NCBI GenBank assembly: GCA_946479015.1 | Contig: CAMLEQ010000305.1 | Location: 1-5,085 of the forward strand | Length of the DNA: 5,085 nucleotides | Source of the DNA: an uncultured Gemmatimonadota bacterium | Lineage (GTDB): Bacteria > Gemmatimonadota > Gemmatimonadetes > Gemmatimonadales > Gemmatimonadaceae | Direction: 5' to 3' | Shown here: piece by piece, positions 1-5,085 of the stretch | Layout of the letters: every line of letters starts with the position of its first letter | Numbering within the stretch: position 1 is the stretch's first letter | Made by a program: the position numbers and the translations under genes | Notes under the pieces: generated by a model | The model's database searches: none | What the model saw: the letters and a program-made list of their open reading frames with translations, nothing else | What the model was told of the DNA's origin: nothing

Positions 1-983
1 GCGAGCTGGCTCGGGAGGTGGAGCGGCGCCACGATCGTGACGCCGTGCTTCACGACGCTCTCCCCCGGCACGCTCAGCTCGCAGTTCCCCCCCTGCTCGG
101 CGGCGAGGTCGACGATGGCCGATCCCATCTTCATCGCCCGCACCGTGTCTTCCGTGATGAGCACCGGCGCGCGGCGTCCGGGGACGAGCGCGGTGGTGAT
201 CACCGCGTCCGCCTGCGTGGCGTGCTTGTGGATGAGCTCCTTCTCGCGGCGGATGTGCTCGTCCTTCAGCTCCTTCGCGTAGCCGCCCGCATCCTCCGCC
301 TCCTCGGCGGCGACGTCGAGCTCGACGAAGGCGGCGCCGAGGCTCTGCACCTGCTCCTTCACCGCGGGGCGCGTGTCGAACGCCTCCACCACCGCGCCGA
401 GTCGGCGCGCCGTGGCGATCGCCTGGAGGCCGGCCACGCCGGCGCCGATCACCAGCACCTTCGACGGGCGGATCGTGCCGGCGGCGGTCATGAGGAGGGG
501 GAAGAAGCGGCCCACCGCGTTCGCGGCGAGGAGCGCCGCCTTGTAGCCGGCGACCGTGCTCTGCGAGGAGAGCGCGTCCATCATCTGGGCGCGCGTGATG
601 CGCGGCACCAGCTCGACGGAAACGGCGGTGACGCCGCGCTTGGCGAGGAGCTGGAGCGTGTCCGGGTCGCCGCGCGGGTTGAGGAAGCAGACCAGCGTGG
701 CGCCGGGGCGCATCATGTCCACCTCGTGGGTGGAGAGCGCCTCGTCGTACGTGGGGCGCAGCACCTTCAGCACCACGTCGGCGTCTGCGTAGGTGGACGG
801 CGCGTCCTGGGCGATGGAGGCGCCCGCGGCGCGGTAGGCCTCATCGGGGAAGCCGGCGCGGTCTCCGGCGCCGAGCTCGACCACCACCGTCGCGCCGTCC
901 TTGACGAGGCGGGCGACGACGTCGGGCACGAGCGCGACGCGCCGCTCCCCCGGGACGATCTCACGAGGTACAGCGATTCTCAT
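1..983 (-). CDS. pntA: NAD(P) transhydrogenase alpha subunit, N-terminal part (truncated by window edge)
   Basis: This is the NAD(H)-binding domain I of the proton-translocating transhydrogenase, which passes hydride between NADH and NADP+ in a membrane complex with PntB. I translated 327 complete codons from the minus strand; the reading frame is open to the window edge. It begins MRIAVPREIVPGERRVAL. The loop PRITRAQMMDALSSQS (residues 127-142) is the conserved Arg/Gln/Asp/Ser nucleotide-contact loop. VLVIGAGVAGLQAIATA (176-192) is the Rossmann glycine motif, followed by EAFDTRPAVKEQVQSLGA. AGGYAKE (232-238) holds the mobile-loop tyrosine Y235. These motifs separate it from the related alanine dehydrogenase. 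The ATG at 981-983 is preceded by GGAG with a 5-nt spacer. The part seen is too short to tell whether this is the long fused PntA or the short PntAA form with a separate PntAB. The gene points away from the lipoprotein gene, and pntAB/pntB are expected downstream, outside the window. The long opposite-strand frame here is an antisense shadow. Confidence 0.96.
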   Translation of the reverse strand, partial: MRIAVPREIVPGERRVALVPDVVARLVKDGATVVVELGAGDRAGFPDEAYRAAGASIAQDAPSTYADADVVLKVLRPTYDEALSTHEVDMMRPGATLVCFLNPRGDPDTLQLLAKRGVTAVSVELVPRITRAQMMDALSSQSTVAGYKAALLAANAVGRFFPLLMTAAGTIRPSKVLVIGAGVAGLQAIATARRLGAVVEAFDTRPAVKEQVQSLGAAFVELDVAAEEAEDAGGYAKELKDEHIRREKELIHKHATQADAVITTALVPGRRAPVLITEDTVRAMKMGSAIVDLAAEQGGNCELSVPGESVVKHGVTIVAPLHLPSQL

Positions 984-1196
984 CGACACTCCATCGGTGG
1001 GTGAGCCGACGCCGTCGCGGAGGGCCGCGGGCGGCGTCGGTGCCAGCGTGTTGCCGAGCGAGGCGGGCGCGGACGCTCGCTGGAGCGCCGGCGCATGCGT
1101 CCACCGGCCATGCTCCACCCCGCCTCGACGTGCGCGGGGGACCGCCTCATGAGATTGCGCCCCGGAGACGGGCGGCGCAAGGCGCCCCGTTCAGGT

Positions 1197-1220
1197 TGCG
1201 GGACGGGCGCCCGTCCCGCA
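1197..1220. repeat. Perfect 24-bp palindrome
   Basis: Bases 1197-1208 (TGCGGGACGGGC) are followed directly by their exact reverse complement (GCCCGTCCCGCA), with no spacer. The dyad ends abruptly, with T1196 facing T1221. It lies about 214 bp upstream of the pntA start and 158 bp upstream of the lipoprotein start. There is no T-tract after it on either strand and no gene converging on it, so it is not an obvious intrinsic terminator. It may be an operator, a cruciform-forming site or one copy of a dispersed intergenic palindrome; the sequence alone does not decide. Confidence 0.85.
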
Positions 1221-1364
1221 TGGTAGGGGCGGGAGGACCGACTACGACGCCGTGCGGGAGCGCCTGACGCGATCCTGACGAAACTCGCGAAACTCCCGGC
1301 GGCGCTCGACGATAGTTTGACAAGGAGTGGGGACACGCGCGGGCCACGTATGCGGTAGCACCCT

Positions 1365-1369
1365 GGAGG
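1365..1369 (+). promoter_or_regulatory. Ribosome binding site fixing the lipoprotein start
   Basis: GGAGG lies 8 nt before the ATG at 1378. It decides in favour of this start over the in-frame GTG at 1327, which would add 17 residues in front of the signal peptide. Confidence 0.75.
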
Positions 1370-1377
1370 GTACCGCC

Positions 1378-1875
1378 ATGAGCAGCAGGCCGACACACAG
1401 CGTGGTGAGGTGGGGGCGGTGGGCGACGTGCACGACGTACGCGATGATCGCCACGATGGCCGCGAGCGCCGTGGGCTGCGCCACGGCCACTCCCGTGAGC
1501 GGGAGCGGCCCCCTGGCGAAGGACTCCGCCTCCGGAGACGTGTACGGGCCGAACGTGGCGGCGAAGCCCAGGCTCGGGACGGGGCCCATCACGACGGCGG
1601 AGCTGCGGTCCATCGGCGATCGCGACGCGTGGACGGCGATCACCATGCTCCGGCCGCAGTTCCTCCAGCACCGGGGGCGAACCAGCTTCCTGCTGGACAG
1701 CCCGGAGTCGCCCGAGGTGTACGTGGACGGGATGTACTACGGGCCGATGGAGTCGCTGAGGAGTCTACCGAGCAAGGAGCTGGCGGAGATCCGGCTGCTG
1801 AGCGTGGGGGACGCGGTGATTCTGTACGGGACGGGGCATACGGCGGGGGTGATCGACATCAGGTCGATGCATTGA
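1378..1875 (+). CDS. Predicted lipoprotein with TonB-receptor-plug-like domain
   Basis: This is a 165-residue protein of unproven function. Residues 1-33 look like a signal peptide: Arg4/Arg11/Arg14, then a hydrophobic stretch, then SAVGC with Cys34 as the candidate lipidated residue. The lipobox is relaxed (Ala at -3, Val at -2). Residues 35-70 are small, Gly/Pro/Ser-rich and probably a linker. ITTAEL (71-76) and AWTAITMLRPQFL (84-96) start the folded part. VYVDGMYYG (114-122), LRSLPSKELAEIRLL (127-141), DAVILYGTG (145-153) and GVIDI (157-161) follow the order seen in the plug domain of TonB-dependent receptors. The usual beta-barrel is absent and the gene stops right after the plug-like end. 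I infer an envelope-anchored protein of the small plug-like kind found repeatedly in Gemmatimonadota; a partner role with an outer-membrane transporter is only a possibility. It appears monocistronic, followed by a G-rich tract and then tRNA-Pro. Confidence 0.8.
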   Translation: MSSRPTHSVVRWGRWATCTTYAMIATMAASAVGCATATPVSGSGPLAKDSASGDVYGPNVAAKPRLGTGPITTAELRSIGDRDAWTAITMLRPQFLQHRGRTSFLLDSPESPEVYVDGMYYGPMESLRSLPSKELAEIRLLSVGDAVILYGTGHTAGVIDIRSMH

Positions 1876-1878
1876 TTC

Positions 1879-1935
1879 GGGGGTGGGGGGCGGGGGCTGG
1901 AGGCCGGGGGGAGCTGGGGAGGGGCGGGGGCGGGG
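1879..1935 (+). other. G-rich tract with G-quadruplex potential
   Basis: Eight runs of four to six Gs occur on the plus strand: 1879-1883, 1885-1890, 1892-1896, 1906-1911, 1916-1919, 1921-1924, 1926-1930 and 1932-1935. The last four are separated by single bases (A, C, C), which meets the classic intramolecular quadruplex pattern with minimal loops. The tract begins 3 nt after the lipoprotein stop codon, so it would be in the 3' untranslated part of that transcript. Whether it folds or acts on transcription is unknown. Confidence 0.75.
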
Positions 1936-2003
1936 AGCGTACGGGGCGCGATCCTCTGAAACCCCATTCGGGGGTGCTGCGGGGAACGACTGGCGGTCGG
2001 AAG

Positions 2004-2032
2004 TTGAATGTGGGGGCGCCGCCGAGTACATT
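2004..2032 (+). promoter_or_regulatory. Sigma-70-type promoter of tRNA-Pro
   Basis: TTGAAT (2004-2009) and TACATT (2027-2032) are separated by exactly 17 nt. Each matches four of six consensus positions. Transcription would begin near 2039-2041, about 23 nt before the mature tRNA. A dyad GCGGAC-T-GTCCGC (2035-2047) covers the predicted start point. Confidence 0.65.
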
Positions 2033-2062
2033 GTGCGGACTGTCCGCGAGTACCGCGGCGGA

Positions 2063-2136
2063 CGGGACGTAGCGCAGCCCGGTAGCGCACCTGAATGGGG
2101 TTCAGGGGGTCGCGGGTTCAAATCCCGCCGTCCCGA
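2063..2136 (+). tRNA. tRNA-Pro(GGG)
   Basis: The 74-nt sequence folds into a full cloverleaf. The acceptor stem is CGGGACG/CGTCCCG with seven perfect pairs. The D stem is GCGC/GCGC. The anticodon stem is CCTGA/TCAGG around the loop ATGGGGT, with T33 at 2096, anticodon GGG at 2097-2099 and G37. The variable loop is GGGTC. The T stem is GCGGG/CCCGC around TTCAAAT, and the discriminator base is A2136. The anticodon reads the proline codon CCC (GGG can wobble to CCU). The D-arm and loop resemble E. coli tRNA-Pro(GGG). The 3' CCA is not encoded (TTC follows), so it must be added by a nucleotidyltransferase. It has its own promoter and terminator and is probably transcribed alone. Confidence 0.97.
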
Positions 2137-2149
2137 TTCATCTAACGTG

Positions 2150-2192
2150 ATGCCCCGCTTGCCATTGCGGCAGGCGGGGCATTGTCGTTTCT
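2150..2192 (+). terminator. Intrinsic terminator after tRNA-Pro
   Basis: TGCCCCGC (2151-2158) pairs with GCGGGGCA (2174-2181). A T-G wobble and TGCC/GGCA then extend the stem to 13 pairs around the 5-nt loop ATTGC (2164-2168). A2150-T2182 can add a further pair. The tail TTGTCGTTTCT is moderately T-rich. It begins 14 nt after the mature tRNA 3' end, as expected for a single-tRNA transcription unit. Confidence 0.85.
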
Positions 2193-2217
2193 GCCTCTGT
2201 CGACATCGGGATGAATT

Positions 2218-2837
2218 GGGTTCTTCCGCACTCTCAGGTGTGGGAGATCGCCGGTGATGAAGGGTGTGCCATCGCTCAGGCGGCGAGCCAGGCGCCGAGC
2301 GCGTTAGGATCGTGCGCGGTGAGCATCCGCCGGAGGTCGGCGGCGAGCGTTCGCACGGTCGTCGCTCGACTCACCCCAGCCTGGCGACTGATCGCGAGCG
2401 TGGAGAGGTGGCGCGCGTGGAGCGTGACGATCTGGTCGTGGGTCGCCCGGCGCCGCTCGCGGGTCGCGGTCTCGTGCCGCTCCGGCCGGCGTGGAAGCAG
2501 TCGGCGGGTGCCCTCTGGGCGCTGGGTCGCGTCCGGTGCGCCCTGCGCGTGGCAGCGTCGGCGCCGTCCCCGGCCCGGTCGCGACTGATGAGCGCCACGC
2601 CCGGGTGCGCCCGGAGCCACGCGGCAAGCGTCGCGGGCTCGCGGTCGGGGCAGAGATCGAGCACCTCGCGCCGCTCCGAGTCGACAAGGATGGTCCCGTA
2701 GCGCTGGCCCTTCCGCCACGCCCACTCGTCAGCCGGGCCGTCCGCCGCGCGTACGCCGCGGCGGTGGTGGGGAGCCGCTCGCAGACTGCGGCACGCGCCG
2801 CGCCGGGATCGGGCGGCCGACGGGAGGCCTTGACAAT
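2218..2837 (-). mobile_element. Remnant of an ISL3-family insertion sequence
   Basis: The limits are inferred around the transposase pseudogene. On the low-coordinate side, GGGTTCTTCCGCA at 2218-2230 resembles the GG(G/C)TCTTC-type termini I associate with ISL3-family elements, at a plausible distance (46 nt) from the transposase stop. No matching inverted copy (TGCGGAAGAACCC-like) is present near 2790-2900, so the transposase 5' side has lost its end. The remnant fills the space between the tRNA-Pro terminator and the padR promoter. Outer borders are uncertain. Confidence 0.5.
2276..2795 (-). pseudogene. ISL3-family transposase, multiply deleted and frameshifted
   Basis: Three blocks of ISL3 transposase-like sequence occur in order on the minus strand. 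Block 1 (about 2786-2730) reads VCERLPTTAAAYARRTARL, like the segment after the zinc-binding N-terminus. Block 2 (2730-2551), in another frame, reads DEWAWRKGQRYGTILVD ... LAAWLRAHPGVALISRDRAG, which holds the first catalytic-core aspartate region. Block 3 (2542-2276), in a third register relative to block 2, holds QGAPDATQ, then a helix-turn-helix (QIVTLHARHLSTLAISRQ, AGVSRATTVRTL), then DPNALGAWLAA and a TGA. Blocks 1 and 2 abut directly although the family normally has some tens of residues between them. Material also appears missing after GAPDATQ, between the helix-turn-helix and DPNALGAWLAA, and after that point, where the catalytic glutamate region should be. The protein cannot be functional. 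Family assignment rests on remembered motifs, not on a search. Confidence 0.8.
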
Positions 2838-2893
2838 CTAGGTATCGGTGGCACATCCTCGGCGTATACCTAGACCATCTAAAGTATCTCCGA
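2830..2893 (+). promoter_or_regulatory. padR promoter/operator region
   Basis: TTGACA (2830-2835) is a perfect -35 hexamer, but the bases at 16-18 nt from it (around CACATCCT) make a poor -10. A second candidate -10, TAAAGT (2880-2885), ends 8 nt before the padR ATG. Related short elements recur: TCTAGGTAT (2837-2845), its exact inverse ATACCTAGA (2866-2874) after a 20-nt spacer, and TCTAAAGTATC (2878-2888). The last two are centred on TAGA-CCA-TCTA. PadR proteins bind dyads in their own promoters, so autoregulation through these sites is a reasonable inference; it is not shown. Confidence 0.6.
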
Positions 2894-3226
2894 ATGTCCG
2901 ACAAGACCGAGCACCTACACGGGACGCTGGACGCGTTGATCCTGAAGACACTGTCGCGCGGGCCGCTGCACGGCTACGCGATCGCGCGCTGGCTGGAGGA
3001 CACGACAGATGGCGCGCTGGTGATCGAGGAGGGATCGCTGTACCCGGCGCTGTACCGGCTGGAGAAGCGCCGCGTGATCGAAGCGGAGTGGGGGACCTCC
3101 GAGCTGGGGCGGCGGGCGAAGTTCTACGCGCTGACGCCGCGGGGGCGCGCGGAGCTTCGGCAGCGGACGGAGGAGTGGGCGCGCTTCGCGGCGGCGGTGT
3201 CGCGCGTGCTGCTGCCGGTGACCTGA
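2894..3226 (+). CDS. PadR-family transcriptional regulator
   Basis: This is a 110-residue winged-helix DNA-binding protein, the usual size for the short PadR subfamily. LDALILKTLSRGPLHGYAIA (12-31) is the signature first part of the domain. EEGSLYPALYRLEKRRVIEA (45-64) is the recognition-helix region. RRAKFYALTPRGRAELRQ (73-90) forms the wing and start of the C-terminal helix, which continues to about residue 106 and probably dimerises. PadR proteins are mostly repressors that release DNA on binding a small molecule; the ligand here is unknown. The ATG at 2894 is preceded by AGTATCTCCGA, with no Shine-Dalgarno sequence, so the message may be leaderless or poorly initiated. The permease gene begins 9 nt after its stop with a ribosome binding site that overlaps the stop, so the two are an operon and the permease is the likely target. 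I give no gene symbol because the regulated function is unknown. Confidence 0.95.
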   Translation: MSDKTEHLHGTLDALILKTLSRGPLHGYAIARWLEDTTDGALVIEEGSLYPALYRLEKRRVIEAEWGTSELGRRAKFYALTPRGRAELRQRTEEWARFAAAVSRVLLPVT

Positions 3227-3230
3227 GGTG
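3225..3230 (+). promoter_or_regulatory. Ribosome binding site of the permease, overlapping the padR stop
   Basis: GAGGTG shares its first two bases with the padR TGA (3224-3226) and lies 5 nt before the GTG at 3236. This supports GTG as the true start and implies translational coupling with padR. Confidence 0.65.
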
Positions 3231-3235
3231 GCGCG

Positions 3236-5085
3236 GTGAGTGACGAAGGGCACCGTCGCCCACGCCCTCAGGTGCTGCGGCCGCGCGTGCGCGACGAGGT
3301 GTCGGAGGAGCTGGCGTTCCACGTGGAGATGCGCACGCGCGAGCTCGTGCGCGGCGGAATGGACGAGGCGGCCGCGCGTGCGGAGGCGGTGGGTCGTTTC
3401 GGAAATCTGTCCGGCGTCGCGTCGGAGTGCCGGCGCCTGGGCGAGGAACGGGAGCGCGAGATGAGACGAACGGAATACCTGTCGGAGCTGGGGAGCGACG
3501 TGCGGTACGGCGCGCGGCAACTGCGCCGTGCGCCCGGATTCGCGGCGGTGGCCATCCTCACCCTCGCGCTCGGGATCGGAGCGACGACGGCGATCTTCTC
3601 CGTCGTGCGCGGCGTGCTCCTGCGGCCGCTGCCGTATCCGGCCGCGGAGCGGCTGGTGGTGCCTCGTTCGATCGACCTCGCGAGCGGCGATCGCTGGGAG
3701 GTGACGTACGCCGATTATCAGGACTGGCGGTCGGCCGGCGTCTTCTCGCACGTGGCGCTGTACCAGCCGACCCACGTGAATCTGGGCGGGGAGGGCCCGC
3801 CGGAGCGCATCGAGGGGGCGCGGATAACGGAGGACTTCTTCGCCACGCTGGGCGTCGCGCCGACGCTCGGGCGGACGCTGCGGCCGGACGAGTTCGTGGT
3901 CGGCTCTCCGCGGCGAGCGGTGATCTCGTATGGGCTGTGGCAGCGGCGCTTCGGTGGGGATCCGAACATCGTGGGCCGGTCGATCCGTGTGACGGGCGTG
4001 CCGGTCGAGGTGGTCGGCGTCTTGCCGCCCGACATGGGCTTTCCGTCCGCCACGGAAATATGGCTCCCGGTCAAGATCGCGCCGGAGGACGCCGCGGACT
4101 ACGAGCGACGGGACAACTACGTGTTCGGGGGCATCGGACGCCTGGCACCGGGGCAAACGATCGAGCAGACGCGCTCGCGGCTGGCGACGCTGGCCAAGCG
4201 CATCGCGCGCGAGCTACCGGCAACGCGCGAGAACGTCTCGGTGACCGTGACGCCACTCGTCGCATGGATGGTGGGCGAGACGATGACCCGTGCGCTGTGG
4301 GTCTTCTTCGGCGCGGTCCTCCTGGTCCTGCTCATCGCCTGCGTGAACGTGGCGAACCTGCTGATGAGCCGCGCGGCGGCGCGCGGACACGAGCTCGCGG
4401 TGCGGGCGTCGATCGGCGCCTCACGCGCGCGCCTGTTGAGACAGTTGCTGACGGAGAGCCTCGTGCTCGCGCTGGCCGGCGGCGCGCTGGGCGTCGGGAT
4501 CGCGTGGCTCGGCGTGCGCGTGCTGGTCGCGCTCGCGCCCGCGGACCTGCCGCGCTCGGCGGAGATCCATGTCGACCCGCTGGTGCTGCTCTTCGCGGCC
4601 GGAGTTTCGATCGTTGCCGCCGTGGCGTTCGGGCTGCTGCCGGCGCTGCGCGGCTCGCGGGAGGACGCGCTGGCGGCGCTCCACCAGGCGGACCGCCGGA
4701 CGACGACCGGCGTGCGCGGCCGGTACCGGCGCCAGCTCCTGGTCGCGACGGAGCTGGCCTTGTCCATGGTGCTCCTCGTCGGAGCCGGGCTGCTGCTGCG
4801 CAGCTTCGACCGGCTGCGCGCCACCGATCCGGGCGTACGCACCGACCACGTGCTCACCTTCTCGCTGTCGCTCCAGGGCGAGAAATACGAGCGCGACGCC
4901 GTCAGCGAGGCAACGTTCCGGACGCTGCTGGATCGCCTGCGTGCGCTGCCGGGGGTCGAGCGGGCCGCTATCACGTCCGCGCTCCCCGTCGGCGGCGGTG
5001 GCTTCTATCTCGGACGCGCGTTCCTCGCCGAGGGGCGCCCCGAGCCGCCCGCCGGCAAGGACCTCGGCGCCCAATGGGTCGTCGC
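3236..5085 (+). CDS. ABC transporter permease of ADOP type (MacB/FtsX-like), truncated at window end
   Basis: The frame is open for 616 codons from a GTG start to the window edge; family members usually have about 800-900 residues. Residues 17-75 ([19 protein letters not shown] ... [18 protein letters not shown]) form the charged helical prefix domain typical of these permeases. [20 protein letters not shown] (90-109) leads into membrane helix 1 (about 103-125), followed by [15 protein letters not shown]. Residues 130-345 are the first extracytoplasmic MacB core domain. The FtsX domain follows: helix 2 (355-377) with [16 protein letters not shown] and [12 protein letters not shown], helix 3 (about 407-432) and helix 4 (448-468). 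A second copy begins with [21 protein letters not shown] (498-518) and then a second core domain that leaves the window. These internally duplicated 'orphan' permeases are often encoded next to PadR and without an ATPase gene, as here. By analogy with MacB the role may be export or mechanotransmission across the envelope; the substrate is unknown. Confidence 0.94.
   Translation, partial: MSDEGHRRPRPQVLRPRVRDEVSEELAFHVEMRTRELVRGGMDEAAARAEAVGRFGNLSGVASECRRLGEEREREMRRTEYLSELGSDVRYGARQLRRAPGFAAVAILTLALGIGATTAIFSVVRGVLLRPLPYPAAERLVVPRSIDLASGDRWEVTYADYQDWRSAGVFSHVALYQPTHVNLGGEGPPERIEGARITEDFFATLGVAPTLGRTLRPDEFVVGSPRRAVISYGLWQRRFGGDPNIVGRSIRVTGVPVEVVGVLPPDMGFPSATEIWLPVKIAPEDAADYERRDNYVFGGIGRLAPGQTIEQTRSRLATLAKRIARELPATRENVSVTVTPLVAWMVGETMTRALWVFFGAVLLVLLIACVNVANLLMSRAAARGHELAVRASIGASRARLLRQLLTESLVLALAGGALGVGIAWLGVRVLVALAPADLPRSAEIHVDPLVLLFAAGVSIVAAVAFGLLPALRGSREDALAALHQADRRTTTGVRGRYRRQLLVATELALSMVLLVGAGLLLRSFDRLRATDPGVRTDHVLTFSLSLQGEKYERDAVSEATFRTLLDRLRALPGVERAAITSALPVGGGGFYLGRAFLAEGRPEPPAGKDLGAQWVV

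Larger units (their letters stand above)
984..1377. other. Divergent intergenic region between pntA and the lipoprotein gene
   Basis: No convincing coding sequence lies in these 394 bases. The open frames are arginine/proline-rich translations of GC-rich DNA without recognisable motifs. Both flanking genes are transcribed outward, so promoters for both should lie here. The only good -35-like hexamer on the plus strand is TTGACA at 1317-1322, but no -10 sits at 16-18 nt from it; GATAGT at 1311-1316 is a possible alternative -10 without a clear -35. I could not identify a pntA promoter. Structures seen are a perfect palindrome at 1197-1220, a direct repeat CCTGACG (1263-1269 and 1274-1280) and a direct repeat CGAAACTC (1279-1286 and 1288-1295). 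Confidence 0.7.

Noticed and set aside
18..1004. Long plus-strand open frame (328 codons) across pntA
   Set aside because: It is exactly antisense to a clear transhydrogenase coding sequence. Its translation is His/Arg/Leu-rich and without motifs, as expected from the codon bias of the real gene.
980..1396. Minus-strand frame of 138 codons in the divergent intergenic region
   Set aside because: It overlaps the pntA start and RBS and the lipoprotein start, has an Arg/Pro/Ser-rich composition and shows no ribosome binding site or motif.
1961..1975. Hairpin ACCCC-ATTCG-GGGGT as terminator of the lipoprotein gene
   Set aside because: The stem is only 5 bp and no T-tract follows, so it is too weak to call.
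2112..2136. tRNA-Pro 3' end as an integration (att) site
   Set aside because: No second copy of the tRNA 3' sequence and no integrase gene is present in the window; the neighbouring element is an IS remnant, which does not use tRNA att sites.
1883..2257. Plus-strand frame of 124 codons crossing the G-tract, tRNA and terminator
   Set aside because: It runs through the tRNA gene and its terminator; the Gly/Arg-rich start is simply the G-rich tract translated.
2264..2841. Plus-strand frames opposite the transposase remnant
   Set aside because: Recognisable protein motifs are only on the minus strand here; the plus frames have no family resemblance.
2915..4156. 413-codon minus-strand frame across padR and the permease
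   Set aside because: It is antisense to two well-supported genes, and its Arg/His/Pro-rich translation has no domain. It is a GC-bias shadow.
4117..5074. Long minus-strand frames over the permease C-terminal part
   Set aside because: The plus-strand translation has membrane helices and FtsX motifs throughout. The minus frames are Ser/Arg- or Gln/Arg-rich low-complexity shadows.
1..5085. CRISPR array, riboswitch or defence system
   Set aside because: No regularly spaced repeats, no recognisable aptamer core and no nuclease, helicase or toxin-like gene were seen on either strand.

Overview
The window is GC-rich bacterial chromosome. It has the head of a respiratory-type transhydrogenase operon on the left, a small lipoprotein gene and a tRNA in the middle, a decayed insertion sequence, and a PadR/ABC-permease pair on the right. 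The pairing of a short PadR regulator with a duplicated MacB/FtsX-like permease carrying an N-terminal prefix domain is typical of Acidobacteriota and Gemmatimonadota. The lipoprotein resembles small plug-domain proteins I associate with Gemmatimonadota. The phylum is therefore an inference (Gemmatimonadota preferred); nothing here proves it.

Left (1-983, minus strand): the N-terminal 327 codons of the NAD(P) transhydrogenase alpha subunit (pntA), running off the window. A 394-bp divergent intergenic region follows (984-1377). It contains a perfect 24-bp palindrome and two short direct-repeat pairs. From it a 165-residue predicted lipoprotein with a TonB-receptor-plug-like C-terminal half is transcribed rightward (1378-1875). 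A G-rich tract with eight runs of four or more Gs follows its stop codon.

Middle: tRNA-Pro(GGG) at 2063-2136, with its own promoter (TTGAAT, 17 nt, TACATT) and a strong hairpin terminator. Between this terminator and padR lies a minus-strand ISL3-family transposase remnant (about 2276-2795). Recognisable pieces lie in different frames and are joined by internal deletions, so it is dead.

Right (2830-5085, plus strand): a regulatory region with TCTAGGTAT/ATACCTAGA inverted repeats, padR (2894-3226), and a GTG-started ABC transporter permease of the ADOP type (3236 to beyond the window). Its ribosome binding site overlaps the padR stop codon. The likely logic is an autoregulated, translationally coupled padR-permease operon. 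No ABC ATPase gene is visible in the window, which is common for this permease class.

I do not see a new multi-gene system here. The items most worth checking are the padR operator array, the 24-bp palindrome, the free-standing plug-like lipoprotein, the quadruplex tract and the deletion structure of the transposase remnant.
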